Source: Thalassocella blandensis
Lineage (GTDB): Bacteria; Pseudomonadota; Gammaproteobacteria; Pseudomonadales; Cellvibrionaceae
Assembly (NCBI GenBank): GCA_902141825.1
Contig: CABFPG010000001.1
Location: 868,001 to 932,000 of the forward strand
Reading direction: 5' to 3'
DNA: 64,000 nucleotides
In this document: positions 45,619 to 55,497 of the stretch, piece by piece
How positions within the stretch are numbered: the stretch's first letter is position 1
Layout of the letters: each line of letters opens with the position of its first letter
Position numbers and translations under genes: made by a program
Notes under the pieces: generated by a model
What the model was told of the DNA's origin: nothing
Seen by the model: the letters and a program-made list of their open reading frames with translations, nothing else
Database searches by the model: none

Positions 45619-46883
45619 CAGAACAGCACATCCATAGTCAAACTAATTACTGTGGAAGACTGATCCTCGGTGAAATCCTTATTTTCGTAGTTCACCCATA
45701 AGTTAGTGCCATTTTTGTCCATTTCATAATTTTCGACCTGAAACTTCAACGCCTTACGACTGGCGAAATCCCATCGGACACCAAGTCCACGGCACTGTTG
45801 ATCCAAATATGACCCATTGAGAGTTTCCTGTGTACCTTCAACCAAAGGCTGGATTTGCTGCGCATAAAGGGGAGGCAGACCTTCAGGCCCTGTAACATTA
45901 CGGTAATCCTCTTCCGGTTTGACAGATCCGGCAATTGCATACAAGGAAACGGGACCAAAGCGTCGTCCCAGGGTGAAATAGAAATAGCTTGAATTTACAA
46001 ATGAACCAGAGTCGCTGGTCAATTCGGTATATTCGGTTTGCGCCCACCAGACATTATTATCGTACCCCAGGCCCACTTCATGGTATTCCATGGTTTTGCC
46101 TTCGGAGTTGATGGAATCAGCGTAGGCCTTTGCATCCGCCCAGACGGACTGCACTTGATACAGACCATCGGTAAGGGGCTCCAGAATATTGTTGTTTATC
46201 GATACTGAGGAATAGGTATAACGACCGCGCCAATTGCCCCACTCCAGCTTGAAGCTGACCCCGGCCGGGTTGAAGTCGATATCAACGCCTTCCTCGTTGT
46301 AATTGGTAGGAAAATCCGCCCGCGTATTCCCGTAATAAGCTTTGATATTGAGCGTACCATTACTTAAGTCAAAGCGTTTATTAATATCGATGCCATCAAA
46401 GTGGTACAGCGCCAGCCAACTATAGAATTCCAGAGGAGGTCGGACCCACTGGAATGCATAACCCACCTGGCGATATTCGGACAACATAAAGATGTCACTG
46501 CCGAGACGCCCTAACCGGATATCAAGGCCATCGACAGGACGATAGCGAATAAAGGCCCATTCAAGAGATTTTTCAAAATCATTCTTAAACCGGTCCCGTG
46601 CAACAACCTGCACAGTGGTATCAAATTTGTGAGAAAAACGGGTATGCCATTGGACACCAATCAATGAATCAGTTGCCCAGTAGAGGTCATTATTACGCGC
46701 ACCTTCGTCCTGCGTCAGATCACGCCGAAAGCCAATATCTTCATTATCACTGGCTACCACCCCGAGGGTCGCAAAGCCGGAAAATCTGTGTTCAACTTCC
46801 GACCATGCGGAAGGAGACAGACAGAGAGACAATGCAATTAATAGCGCTTGATTTAATTGCTTACGCAAAGGATTTAGCCGCAC
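45618..46883 (-). CDS. Outer-membrane beta-barrel (porin-like) protein
   Basis: A 421-residue protein with signal peptide (ALLIALSLCLSPSAWS) and alternating hydrophobic/polar strands throughout, ending in the barrel-type C-terminus ISLTMDVLF (final Phe). Segments such as LDIRLGRLGSDIFMLSEYRQ and WWAQTEYTELTSDSG look like adjacent strands of a porin around 16-18 strands. It is the first gene of the three-gene operon with the small binding protein and the diguanylate cyclase. The barrel may admit the ligand sensed by the other two. I cannot name a family beyond uncharacterised porin-like proteins. Confidence 0.82.
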   Translation of the reverse strand: MRLNPLRKQLNQALLIALSLCLSPSAWSEVEHRFSGFATLGVVASDNEDIGFRRDLTQDEGARNNDLYWATDSLIGVQWHTRFSHKFDTTVQVVARDRFKNDFEKSLEWAFIRYRPVDGLDIRLGRLGSDIFMLSEYRQVGYAFQWVRPPLEFYSWLALYHFDGIDINKRFDLSNGTLNIKAYYGNTRADFPTNYNEEGVDIDFNPAGVSFKLEWGNWRGRYTYSSVSINNNILEPLTDGLYQVQSVWADAKAYADSINSEGKTMEYHEVGLGYDNNVWWAQTEYTELTSDSGSFVNSSYFYFTLGRRFGPVSLYAIAGSVKPEEDYRNVTGPEGLPPLYAQQIQPLVEGTQETLNGSYLDQQCRGLGVRWDFASRKALKFQVENYEMDKNGTNLWVNYENKDFTEDQSSTVISLTMDVLF

Positions 46884-47116
46884 CTGTTATATACCCGATT
46901 AGATTTTTGGCCGAGTTAATTTTTCAGTTACTTCTGAGTATAGTCATATATATGATTTTCGACAGAAACGATCCAGGGTTTCGTCACTTTTCGTGATATC
47001 CACAGAATCCCTGATGTAAATTGTTAGGTTCTCGGCACTTACCTACAAAGTTAGCTCAAAAGTTGGAATTTTTAACGACAAAATTTCGCACACATTAGCA
47101 ATTTTTTTCTCAAAAA
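46884..47116. other. Promoter gap upstream of the porin operon
   Basis: About 230 bp, AT-rich, with no ORF; it should hold the porin operon promoter. No operator was recognised. Confidence 0.4.
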
Positions 47117-47152
47117 AAAGAGAAAGGCGCGACAACTCACACCTTTCTCTTT
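47117..47152 (-). terminator. Terminator after acs
   Basis: Perfect 11-bp stem AAAGAGAAAGG / CCTTTCTCTTT with a 14-nt loop, 18 nt beyond the acs stop. On the minus strand a T-rich run follows. Confidence 0.8.
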
Positions 47153-47170
47153 TATCTCAAACTAACTCGC

Positions 47171-49108
47171 TTATTTATTCAGTCGATTGCCGATTAATTG
47201 GTCAACGACGGAAGGGTCTGCCAGAGTAGAGGTATCTCCCAGGGATTCGGTTTCATCCGCGGCGATTTTACGTAAAATTCTTCTCATTATTTTACCCGAG
47301 CGTGTTTTGGGTAATCCCGGTGCCCACTGAATAAGATCCGGCTTGGCGATAGGGCCGATTTCTTTCACGCAGAGCTTAACCAACTCAGCACGCAGCTCAT
47401 CGCTTGGCTCACAGCCGCTCATAAGAGACACATAAGCATATATCCCCTGACCTTTCACATCGTGCGGGTAACCGACCACAGCAGCTTCAGCGACCTGCTC
47501 ATGCAGAACCAGTGCGCTTTCTATTTCCGCGGTCCCCATGCGATGGCCAGACACATTCAGCACATCATCAATTCGACCCGTGATCCAGTAGTAGCCATCT
47601 GCGTCACGTCGCGCGCCATCACCCGTAAAGTAATACCCAGGATACGTGGAGAAATATGTCTGCACCATGCGCTCGTGGTCCCCAAATACCGTTCGAATCT
47701 GGCTTGGCCAGGAAGCGCGAATCGCAAGACTTCCCTCGCCTTCACCTTCAATTTCCTTGCCTTCGGCATCCAGTAGAACAGGCTCGACACCAAAGAATGG
47801 CACGGTCGCGGAGCCGGGCTTAAGTGCGATGGCACCGGGCAGCGCCGTAATCATGTGTGCGCCGGTCTCCGTTTGCCACCAGGTGTCCACAATAGGACAA
47901 CGCTCTTCGCCGACTACTTGATGGTACCACTCCCACGCCTCTGGATTTATAGGCTCACCTACGGTGCCTAAAATTCGCAGTGAACGGCGCGATGTCTTTG
48001 TAACAAACTCATCACCCTGTCCCATCAGGGCGCGTATAGCCGTGGGTGCGGTATAGAAAATATTCACCTGATGCTTGTCGCAGATTTCCCAACAGCGCGC
48101 TGCACTTGGATAATTCGGAACCCCCTCAAACATTAAGGTGGTGGCACCGTTTGCCAAGGGTCCATACACAATATAAGTATGACCAGTGACCCAGCCAACG
48201 TCGGCAGTACACCAGTAAACCTCACCTTCCTGATAATCAAAAGTGTATTTATGGCTCATTGCAGCCTGGAGTAAATACCCACCTGTGGTATGTAGCACCC
48301 CCTTAGGCTTACCCGTTGAACCGGAGGTATACAAAATAAATAAAGGATCTTCCGCATCCATTAATTCAGGTTCACACTGCTCACTCGCTTGCGCACATGC
48401 CTCGTGGTACCAGACGTCTCGGTTCTCCTGCCATTTAACCTCGCCTCCCGTACGTTTCACCACCAACAAGGTATGTACATCGGGACAGGATGTCAGGGCT
48501 TTATCTGCATTGGCTTTCAGAGGCACCGCTTTTCCGCCACGCAACCCTTCATCGGCGGTGATCACTACACGACAATCTGAATCCAGCACGCGGTCTTTTA
48601 ATGCTTCCGGAGAAAATCCACCAAAGACCACAGAATGCACAGCACCTATACGCGCACAGGCCAGCATCGCATACGCGGCTTCCAGAATCATCGGCATATA
48701 AATACAAACACGATCTCCTTTCGCAACACCACGCGCCTTGAGCACATTTGAAAGCCGGCACACCTGCTCGTGAAGCTGGCGATACGTAATGTGTTGAGTT
48801 TCCTCAGGGTTATCTCCCTCCCAGATAATCGCTACCTGATCGGCACGCGTTTCGAGGTGGCGGTCGATACAGTTGGTGGTGACATTGAGCTTGCCATCAA
48901 TAAACCAAGCCGCTTCACCTTTAACAAAATCAAATTCCCTTACCTTGCTCCACTTGCTTTCCCAGGTTAAAAACTTTTCCGCCTGCTCAGACCAGAAAAC
49001 TTCCGGCTGACTCACCGAATGGTCATATAGCTCGCGATATGTGCTTGCATTGATGTGTGCATTTTCTGCCAGCGCAGATGGAACGGGGTATGTTTTTGTA
49101 TCACTCAT
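47171..49108 (-). CDS. acs: Acetyl-CoA synthetase
   Basis: A 645-residue AMP-forming acetate-CoA ligase of normal length. The adenylation motif [20 protein letters not shown], the acetate pocket region ([12 protein letters not shown]), the hinge [20 protein letters not shown] and the C-terminal lysine motif [13 protein letters not shown], which is the usual acetylation site, are all present. It converts acetate, ATP and CoA to acetyl-CoA in the cytoplasm. GAGGTG lies eight bases before the ATG. It sits next to the nag genes; NagA releases acetate, so the arrangement could help recover it, although acs is also a general gene. Confidence 0.98.
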   Translation of the reverse strand: MSDTKTYPVPSALAENAHINASTYRELYDHSVSQPEVFWSEQAEKFLTWESKWSKVREFDFVKGEAAWFIDGKLNVTTNCIDRHLETRADQVAIIWEGDNPEETQHITYRQLHEQVCRLSNVLKARGVAKGDRVCIYMPMILEAAYAMLACARIGAVHSVVFGGFSPEALKDRVLDSDCRVVITADEGLRGGKAVPLKANADKALTSCPDVHTLLVVKRTGGEVKWQENRDVWYHEACAQASEQCEPELMDAEDPLFILYTSGSTGKPKGVLHTTGGYLLQAAMSHKYTFDYQEGEVYWCTADVGWVTGHTYIVYGPLANGATTLMFEGVPNYPSAARCWEICDKHQVNIFYTAPTAIRALMGQGDEFVTKTSRRSLRILGTVGEPINPEAWEWYHQVVGEERCPIVDTWWQTETGAHMITALPGAIALKPGSATVPFFGVEPVLLDAEGKEIEGEGEGSLAIRASWPSQIRTVFGDHERMVQTYFSTYPGYYFTGDGARRDADGYYWITGRIDDVLNVSGHRMGTAEIESALVLHEQVAEAAVVGYPHDVKGQGIYAYVSLMSGCEPSDELRAELVKLCVKEIGPIAKPDLIQWAPGLPKTRSGKIMRRILRKIAADETESLGDTSTLADPSVVDQLIGNRLNK

Positions 49109-49552
49109 ACTACACCTCGATTATTGTAAATTTATTTTTGGAATATCCGCTTTAATCACGGCTATAAAGGTTTAGTGTCTGTTAGAAATTAACGTTCAAT
49201 GTTTTATTAATTTTTCAGTTTCGATATGGCCACCATCGCGCAGACATCACACACCCAGTCAAATAAAACAGGGAGCCTTGTCTCGAACGAAGAGATAATT
49301 AATTCAGAAAACCCTATCGGCTCTCCATCAATCAATAGCCCACGCTATGCGAAATAACGTTACATTTATTTTTATCTATGCGGGCACTGCACCGGTGTAA
49401 CACAACCCTAAGATTAAACTGGAAGTGTTTTTTGCTCTATCTACACATTTGATTTGTGCAGAGTTTTCCTTTACTGCTGGAATTTATTTTTATTATTCAT
49501 ACCAACACCACGTTTACAGAAGTTACACAAGTGCGTGGTGTTAGTGAAAAAA
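49109..49552. other. Intergenic region upstream of acs
   Basis: About 440 bases without a gene. A 9-bp inverted repeat (AACACCACG at 49504-49512 with CGTGGTGTT at 49534-49542) lies just beyond the nagB terminator. The acs promoter must be here; no clear CRP or sigma-54 site was recognised. Confidence 0.45.
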
Positions 49553-49583
49553 AACGTCCCCGATAGGGACGTTTTTATTTTTT
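49553..49583 (-). terminator. Terminator of the nagA-nagB operon
   Basis: Perfect AACGTCCC / GGGACGTT stem with loop CGATA, within a few bases of the nagB stop; T-runs flank both sides, so it can work in both directions. Confidence 0.88.
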
Positions 49584-50376
49584 AAAGCGTAGCGAGTTGT
49601 TGAATCAGCTTTTGATTTTCCTGTTCAATGTGCTTATAAAAATCACATTGGGACAATTTACTGGCAGCGGCTTCATCTACTACGAATACCGCGTTTTGAT
49701 GAAGCTGCAACGCAGATGCAGGACAGGAAGCAGCGAGTGGACCTTCAATCGCATCTCTCACCGCATCAGCTTTATTTTCACCGGTTGCCAGCAAAACCAC
49801 TTTACGACTATCCAAAATAGTGCCGATACCCATGGTGATAGAAAGATGCGGCTGAAACTCATCCGGGCCAAAAAAACGTGCATTGTCTTCGATCGTTTCT
49901 TTGGTCAGTGTTTTTACACGTGTGCGGGACATTAAGCCCGATGAAGGTTCGTTAAATCCAATATGCCCATTACGTCCAATGCCTAGCAATTGAATATCAA
50001 TCCCACCATTTTGCTTAATCAGGTCTTCATATTCTTTGCATGCAACCACTGGATTTTCAGCGCTTCCAGGCGGAACATAGGTATTCGCCGTATTTACATC
50101 AACATGATTGAATAATTGCTCGTTCATGAAATATCGATAGCTTTGCGGGTGTTCACCACTCAAACCAAGATATTCATCCAGATTGAAGGTCGTGACGTCG
50201 CTAAACGAAATTTCCTTCGCTTCACAAGCTTCAATCAATTTTTTGTATAGCGCCACCGGCGTAGACCCGGTTGCTAAACCCAAAACAGATTTAGGTGAGG
50301 ACTTCAAACGATTAATAAATATCTGAGAGCCGTACTCGGCTACTGCGTCTGGATTTTCTAAAATAACTACCTGCAT
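49582..50376 (-). CDS. nagB: Glucosamine-6-phosphate deaminase
   Basis: A 264-residue NagB-I enzyme converting glucosamine-6-phosphate to fructose-6-phosphate and ammonia. The phosphate loop LGLATGSTP (32-40), the catalytic general base D67 in [26 protein letters not shown], the active-site [13 protein letters not shown] (His-Asp/Glu relay) and TMGIGTI are all as in the E. coli enzyme. AGGAAAA lies eight bases before the ATG. It is the second gene of the nagA-nagB operon, 51 bases after nagA, and ends at a strong terminator. Confidence 0.98.
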   Translation of the reverse strand: MQVVILENPDAVAEYGSQIFINRLKSSPKSVLGLATGSTPVALYKKLIEACEAKEISFSDVTTFNLDEYLGLSGEHPQSYRYFMNEQLFNHVDVNTANTYVPPGSAENPVVACKEYEDLIKQNGGIDIQLLGIGRNGHIGFNEPSSGLMSRTRVKTLTKETIEDNARFFGPDEFQPHLSITMGIGTILDSRKVVLLATGENKADAVRDAIEGPLAASCPASALQLHQNAVFVVDEAAASKLSQCDFYKHIEQENQKLIQQLATL

Positions 50377-50427
50377 CGCATTTTCCTAAGCAAATCTCTA
50401 TAACTTTTTTATGCCACCGGGAGAAGG

Positions 50428-51600
50428 TTACACATGCTCAAGATGAGCTTCGTGCTGGCCAGCAACCCAGGTGTTTTTTACCACGTAGTTTTGGTCAAAA
50501 TGTACAAGGTCAGCCCGATAGTTTTCGACTATTTGCCCAAGTTCACTTGCACGACCAACAAACTGTGCGGGATATAAACTTGCCATACGCAAAGCTTCAT
50601 CCAACGTCAGTCCAATTCCCTCTACGGCATATCTTACGGAATCAATCATGCTGATAGCACTCCCAGCGAGACGACCTTCCGCATTGATTAAGCAACCATC
50701 CTGCTCTTTAATCACTTCGCCATACAATTCAAAGCTTTTATCGGGGTGCCCAATTGTTGCCATGGCGTCGGTGACAATGAACACCTTCCCTTTAGGCTTC
50801 GCAGCGATGGCAACGGCCAGGGTACTCGGATGCACATGATGTCCATCGGCAATAATGCCGCACCAGGAATTTTTGTCTTCCAGAGCCGCGCCCACAACGC
50901 CAGGCTCACGACCGGTCAAAGGACGCATTGCATTAAACAAATGGGTAAACCCACTGAGCCCTTCCTCGAGTGCGGCTTTGACATCGGCGTAATAACCGTC
51001 GGTATGCCCAGCACACACGACGACACCACTTTCAACCAGTTTGGCAATTTGACCTTTTTCCGCTCGCTCGGGAGCCAGCGTCACGATTGTCACCATCGCA
51101 GGTGTTGCCTGACTCGCTTCACATACCCAGGCAATATCTGACTCGGTTGGATTGCGAATAAATTCAGCTTTGTGAGTTCCTCGGCGCTCAATATTGAAGA
51201 ACGGCCCTTCGATATGTACGCCTAGTATGCCTTTCATGTTTTCAGCGATAGCTTGCTGAATAACCGAAACACCAGCCTGGTGCTGTTCAGTGCTGTCACT
51301 GATCAGAGTTGGCGTCATAGTGGTTGTGCCATACATCCGATGCCCGTGTAACATGGCACTAAGCGTTGCCATGGAGGGATCGTTGTTAAACAACTTGCCA
51401 CCGCCACCATTTACTTGAAGGTCAATAAACCCGGGGGCAATAATTCCACCGTCCAACTCAATCACCGCACAATCTTCTGTCGCAGCGGTGCTTGTTCGAG
51501 GCTCTATGCCGACTATTTTTTCATCATTAATGACCAATACATGGTCGTCGTGGAAGTTTTGCCCATCAAAAATGCGGGCGCCACTGACGCGAGTAAGCAT
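50428..51600 (-). CDS. nagA: N-acetylglucosamine-6-phosphate deacetylase
   Basis: A 390-residue amidohydrolase removing acetate from GlcNAc-6-phosphate. Recognisable parts are GIIAPGFIDLQVNGGGG (N-terminal metal region), GVHIEGPFFNIERRGTHKAE split at the metal-binding Glu, VVCAGHTDGYYADVKAAL, GFTHLFNAMRPLTGREPG, GIIADGHHVHP and the catalytic Asp in IVTDAMATIG. The length is normal. The operon nagA-nagB is headed by a perfect NagR-type operator at 51670-51681 in the 129-bp gap behind nagR. AGGAG precedes the ATG. Confidence 0.98.
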   Translation of the reverse strand: MLTRVSGARIFDGQNFHDDHVLVINDEKIVGIEPRTSTAATEDCAVIELDGGIIAPGFIDLQVNGGGGKLFNNDPSMATLSAMLHGHRMYGTTTMTPTLISDSTEQHQAGVSVIQQAIAENMKGILGVHIEGPFFNIERRGTHKAEFIRNPTESDIAWVCEASQATPAMVTIVTLAPERAEKGQIAKLVESGVVVCAGHTDGYYADVKAALEEGLSGFTHLFNAMRPLTGREPGVVGAALEDKNSWCGIIADGHHVHPSTLAVAIAAKPKGKVFIVTDAMATIGHPDKSFELYGEVIKEQDGCLINAEGRLAGSAISMIDSVRYAVEGIGLTLDEALRMASLYPAQFVGRASELGQIVENYRADLVHFDQNYVVKNTWVAGQHEAHLEHV

Positions 51601-51669
51601 TTATATTCAGCTCCTAACCCATACTTCTTGGATTAAATTGAGGCCACTCTAGCACGGAAATTCGCTTCG

Positions 51670-51681
51670 GACAACGTTGTC
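51670..51681. promoter_or_regulatory. NagR-type operator upstream of nagA-nagB
   Basis: Perfect GACAACGTTGTC, 70 bases before the nagA start and inside the gap behind nagR, so nagA-nagB can be induced separately from nagR. Confidence 0.88.
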
Positions 51682-51729
51682 TCAAGCAGTTTCGACTGCC
51701 AAAGTGTGTTTATGAGAACGTTATTTTAT

Positions 51730-52761
51730 CTAATTACCGGGGGAGAATGTTGAGTCACGGATGACAAGTTGTGGCAGATACCCTTTGTCACTGACTTTGT
51801 TAGGCGTCTTGCCCTTACGGGTAGAGCGTGTGGACTGAATTAGCAGAGAAGTGGCGCTTGCAGCAATATCACTATTGGGCTGTCGTGCCGTGGTTAGTTT
51901 TGGCCAGGTTTGACGAGAAAAAGGGCTATCCTCAAAACCGACAATAGAAAGCCTTTTCGGCACCTCCACGCCCATTAAGCGTGCGGCAAACAATGTACCC
52001 GCGGCGATTTCATCGTTACAGGCATAAACTGCCGTCGGAGGATTTTCCAGGCCCAGCAAATGCTGGGTTCTGGCAACACCGGACTCAAAGGAGAATTGCC
52101 CCTCGATGATTAACTCGTTTGTTACCGGTAGCTTGTTGTTTTCCAGCGCTTCCTTATAGCCAGCAAGACGCTGTAAAGTTGATTTATGGGTCATATCTCC
52201 GGTTAGAAATCCGATGCGGGTATGCCCTAAATCGATCAGGTGCTGGATAATTTCAACGCTGGCAGCATGGTCATCGACAAATACACAGGGTGATCTACCG
52301 TCTGTCTCACCAGACCCCGAAATGATGCGCACAAAATTTACGCCTTTTTCGTACAGCCCCTGGACGATAGTCTCATCTTCGGAAATCGGTGGAGTAAGTA
52401 CTAACCCCGCCAACTGTCCATGCTCTACCATGGAAACCAGATCATCGGTCAACGCCGCAGAATTGGCGTCACAAGGATGAATCACAAGTTGATACCCCTG
52501 ACGATGACATTCATCCAGAATACCGTGCTGCATTTCGATCACATAGTGACTGTTGGGGTTATCATAAATAAAGCCAATAAATGACGAGGCCCCCCGCAAG
52601 TGGCGTGCCGACAGGTTGGGCTGGTAATCCAATTCCTTTACCGCTTTCCAGACTTTTTCCCGCAGATCATCGCCAACGGAAGGCTCATTATTAATGACTC
52701 GCGATACCGTTTTAAACGAAACACCCGCAAGCTTGGCAACACTTTTAATCGTAGGTTTCAT
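51730..52761 (-). CDS. nagR: LacI-family repressor of GlcNAc genes
   Basis: A 343-residue regulator started at the ATG at 52761, where TIKSVAKLAGVSFKTVSRVI (the LacI helix-turn-helix) begins and GGGAAAC lies upstream; an ATG eight codons earlier is possible. The hinge helix is RHLRGASSFIGFIYDNP. The periplasmic-binding-like effector domain follows (HPCDANSAAL, TAVYACNDEIAAG, LSIVGFEDSPFSRQTWPKLT split). LacI-type regulators bind CG-centred palindromes; five perfect GACAACGTTGTC sites within 14 kb lie upstream of chitin and GlcNAc genes, so this is almost certainly NagR. The inducer is probably GlcNAc-6-phosphate or a related amino sugar phosphate. Confidence 0.93.
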   Translation of the reverse strand: MKPTIKSVAKLAGVSFKTVSRVINNEPSVGDDLREKVWKAVKELDYQPNLSARHLRGASSFIGFIYDNPNSHYVIEMQHGILDECHRQGYQLVIHPCDANSAALTDDLVSMVEHGQLAGLVLTPPISEDETIVQGLYEKGVNFVRIISGSGETDGRSPCVFVDDHAASVEIIQHLIDLGHTRIGFLTGDMTHKSTLQRLAGYKEALENNKLPVTNELIIEGQFSFESGVARTQHLLGLENPPTAVYACNDEIAAGTLFAARLMGVEVPKRLSIVGFEDSPFSRQTWPKLTTARQPNSDIAASATSLLIQSTRSTRKGKTPNKVSDKGYLPQLVIRDSTFSPGN

Positions 52762-53106
52762 GTTTCCCAACGTAGCTTTTAACAAGCTCTATTATTATGA
52801 CTTTTTTGTGGCGCAAGATTAGAGGGTTTGAAACTACTAGGCAAGCTCAGTGCACACCCGGATTCATAAGAACCTACCATACTCCACCCCTGTCGTATAT
52901 CACCCTTATTAGAATAAGTAAGCACCTACTTTATAACCAGTGATGCGGTGCCACTTTATCAGGATGGCCCATTTTGTACATTACTCGTCAGATTTTTTCA
53001 GCCTTAATTTTTATAATAGCTTCAAATATCTGGTTTTATATCGAATTGTGCAGATTCCTAATATTTTTATAATTGACAGCTACTTTCATTGAGCTTAGGG
53101 TTGATG
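52762..53106. other. Divergent region between nagR and the GH19 gene
   Basis: About 350 bases without a gene, AT-rich. A perfect NagR-type operator lies at its GH19 end. No operator was seen close to nagR, suggesting it is not strongly autoregulated. Confidence 0.5.
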
Positions 53107-53118
53107 GACAACGTTGTC
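53107..53118. promoter_or_regulatory. NagR-type operator upstream of GH19 chitinase
   Basis: Perfect GACAACGTTGTC, about 130 bases before the chosen GH19 start. Confidence 0.88.
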
Positions 53119-53247
53119 TAAAAAACTACTTATAAAGTATCCACACAACGTATAAAAACAATATTTTCGATATTCCGTAGATGCAACACCCTTCTAGCAG
53201 CTTGTCCAGAAAGGACAATGAGATTAAATCATTCGGGAGATTTATTA

Positions 53248-55119
53248 ATGGCGACCAGACTAAGCCTTTTTATAAAGTCGATTTCCGCAGCAACACTCAT
53301 TAGTAGTTCAATTGCAGCAACTTCAGCATTCGCACAAACATCCGCCCCACAATACCAATCAGGTTCCAGTTACGCCTCTGGTGACCTTGTATTTAATGAC
53401 GGCTCCATTTTCAGTTGTATTCAACCGGGCTGGTGTAGCCTGCCAAACGCAGACTGGGCATATGAGCCAGGTAGCGGTGCTTACTGGCAATCTGCCTGGA
53501 GCCTGGTGAACAGCGATGGCTCGGACAATGGTAATGGTGGTGACGACGGTGACTCTGATGACGGTGACTCAGACAACAATGGCGGAGACTCCACCCTGCC
53601 CCCCAATCCAACCGGCATTGGCGATGCTCTAAACGGCAATCAGATTTCCGGCTCTTATCTGAACCAGGTCGAAGAGAGCCTGACCAATTCGCCCTTGATG
53701 CAACAGGTCAAAAAATCGATTCGCACTCGCGAAAATGCCGTGGTAGATGCCATTGCACCGGGTCGTTCAAGCAACCCGGAAAATGTTATTCGCGTTGAAG
53801 GTATTCTAACCAGCGCGGATTGGGATCACCTGTTTGCCATGCGCACTCAAGAGTACAGCTACACCAATTTCCTCAAAGCCGTAGGTAAATTCCCAACGCT
53901 CTGTGACAGTTATGATGACGGTCGAGATGCCGAAGCCATCTGCCGGAAAACGCTGGCCACCATGTTTGCCCATTTCGCTCAGGAAACCGGAGGACATACA
54001 GCGAACAGCCCCATCCCGGAATGGCGCCAAGGCTTGGTACATGTGCGTGAAATCGGTTGGACAGAGCAAAGCCGCGGTGGATATAACGCAGAATGTAGTG
54101 CTGGCTGGCAAAGTGAAATGTGGCCTTGTGGCAAATTCGCCAACGGTGACTTTAAAAGCTATTTCGGACGCGGCGCGAAGCAGCTGAGTTATAACTACAA
54201 CTACGGCCCATTCTCTGAAGCAATGTTCGGCACTGTCCGCACTCTGCTGGACAATCCAGAGCTTGTGGCAGACACCTGGTTGAACCTGGCCAGTGCTATT
54301 TTCTTTTACGCCTATCCTCAACCCCCGAAGCCCAGCATGTTGCACGTTGTTGATGGTACCTGGCAGCCAAATGCTACAGACCTTGCCAGCAATCTGACAC
54401 CAGGCTTTGGCGCGACCACCATGATTATCAATGGTGGTATCGAGTGTGGCGCTGGAGCAGAAAAACCACAATCTGCTAACCGTATTAAGTATTACCGTGA
54501 CCTGGCCAACTATCTCCATGTCCCCGTTCCGGCCGATGAACAGCTGGGCTGCGCCAACATGCGTGCATTTGATTCCGGCGGTGCAGGTGCATTAAATATT
54601 TACTGGGAACAGGACTGGAGCTACACCACGGAAACACCGGATGGACGAACCTATGCCTGTAAGCTGGTAAATTATCAAACGGCCTACTCCGCCTTGCGCG
54701 AAGGCGACTACGCCAAATGTGTGGCCTACCATTTTGATGTGGAAGTTGTAGGCGGCGGTTCAAGCAGCAGCTCTTCTTCAAGCTCCTCATCCAGCAGTTC
54801 CAGCTCGTCTTCGAGCAGCAGCTCGAGTTCTTCAAGCTCCAGCTCTAGCTCCTCGTCGAGCAGCAGTTCAAGTTCGTCATCCAGCAGCTCCAGTTCATCG
54901 TCCAGCAGTTCGAGCTCTTCCAGCAGCTCCGGTGGCTCAAGCTGTTCTGATCCTGCATTTGTTAATGGCCAACAATACGGTGCAGGCGCAGTCGTTCAAA
55001 ACCTCGGCAAGCAGTTCAGATGTGATGTTGCCGGCTGGTGCTCTCTGGGTGGACCCTACGAGCCAGGTAAAGGCTGGGCGTGGACTTATGCCTGGACAGA
55101 AACCGGCAGCTGCCAATAA
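53248..55119 (+). CDS. Secreted GH19 chitinase with N- and C-terminal binding modules and a 57-serine linker
   Basis: The start is taken at the ATG at 53248 (623 residues), where GGGAGA precedes and a signal peptide begins (SISAATLISSSIAATSAFA); an ATG ten codons earlier also has a ribosome site. An N-terminal GWCS-type module spans about 33-90, and a Gly/Asp/Asn-rich spacer follows. The GH19 domain runs about 180-490, with the catalytic acid E246 in FAHFAQETGGH and GRGAKQLSYNYNYGPFSE. An uninterrupted run of 57 serine codons (54760-54930) joins it to a C-terminal CSDPAFVNGQ-to-ETGSC module. GH19 enzymes invert and prefer soluble or amorphous chitin, complementing the GH18 enzyme. A NagR-type operator precedes it and a good terminator follows. 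Confidence 0.95.
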   Translation: MATRLSLFIKSISAATLISSSIAATSAFAQTSAPQYQSGSSYASGDLVFNDGSIFSCIQPGWCSLPNADWAYEPGSGAYWQSAWSLVNSDGSDNGNGGDDGDSDDGDSDNNGGDSTLPPNPTGIGDALNGNQISGSYLNQVEESLTNSPLMQQVKKSIRTRENAVVDAIAPGRSSNPENVIRVEGILTSADWDHLFAMRTQEYSYTNFLKAVGKFPTLCDSYDDGRDAEAICRKTLATMFAHFAQETGGHTANSPIPEWRQGLVHVREIGWTEQSRGGYNAECSAGWQSEMWPCGKFANGDFKSYFGRGAKQLSYNYNYGPFSEAMFGTVRTLLDNPELVADTWLNLASAIFFYAYPQPPKPSMLHVVDGTWQPNATDLASNLTPGFGATTMIINGGIECGAGAEKPQSANRIKYYRDLANYLHVPVPADEQLGCANMRAFDSGGAGALNIYWEQDWSYTTETPDGRTYACKLVNYQTAYSALREGDYAKCVAYHFDVEVVGGGSSSSSSSSSSSSSSSSSSSSSSSSSSSSSSSSSSSSSSSSSSSSSSSSSSSSSSSSSGGSSCSDPAFVNGQQYGAGAVVQNLGKQFRCDVAGWCSLGGPYEPGKGWAWTYAWTETGSCQ

Positions 55120-55134
55120 TAAGCTATCAGCTAA

Positions 55135-55170
55135 ATAGAGGAGCCGATAGCGCGCTCCTCTATTTCTTTT
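55135..55170 (+). terminator. Terminator of the GH19 gene
   Basis: ATAGAGGAGC / GCTCCTCTAT stem (10 bp) with a nine-base loop, followed by TTCTTTT, 16 nt after the stop. Confidence 0.85.
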
Positions 55171-55253
55171 AAAGCCCTGTAACAATACGCGTAAATACAT
55201 TACGAGATTTTTTCACATTACGGGGAATTTCGAGCAGCGTCCCCCTACTCTCC
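55171..55253 (+). other. Short stretch between two terminators, small-RNA candidate
   Basis: The ~85 bases between the GH19 terminator and the next terminator contain a GGGGA...TCCCC pairing (55222-55244) and no ORF. The second terminator has no other obvious job. Confidence 0.35.
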
Positions 55254-55278
55254 AGGCATCATTACTGATGCCTTTTTT
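55254..55278 (+). terminator. Second intrinsic terminator, no gene in front
   Basis: Perfect AGGCATCA / TGATGCCT stem, TTAC loop and a TTTTT run, about 100 nt beyond the GH19 terminator. The remaining gap up to oxyR (55279-55497) shows no other feature. Confidence 0.85.
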
Positions 55279-55497
55279 GTTTGTCGCTCATGACTTTCAC
55301 CACCCAACTTGCTGTCTACTAAGCGCCAAACAACAATGCGGCAACGCTGGCCAATGAGCGAGATATCTGTTGAATCGCAACCTCACTTGAAGCACAGCTC
55401 AAAATACCGCTAATATCTCATTTGGCGACTAACACCCCTAGCATTTCACAACCTTAGTCTTATATTAGTTTGATAAAGACCTCCTGACAGGTGATTC

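Noticed and set aside
53806-54519. 237-codon minus-strand ORF inside the GH19 gene
   Set aside because: Antisense to the GH19 catalytic domain, no start signals and no family resemblance.
54760-54930. DNA microsatellite
   Set aside because: The stretch is a serine-codon run with irregular synonymous codons, explained as a protein linker rather than a nucleotide repeat.
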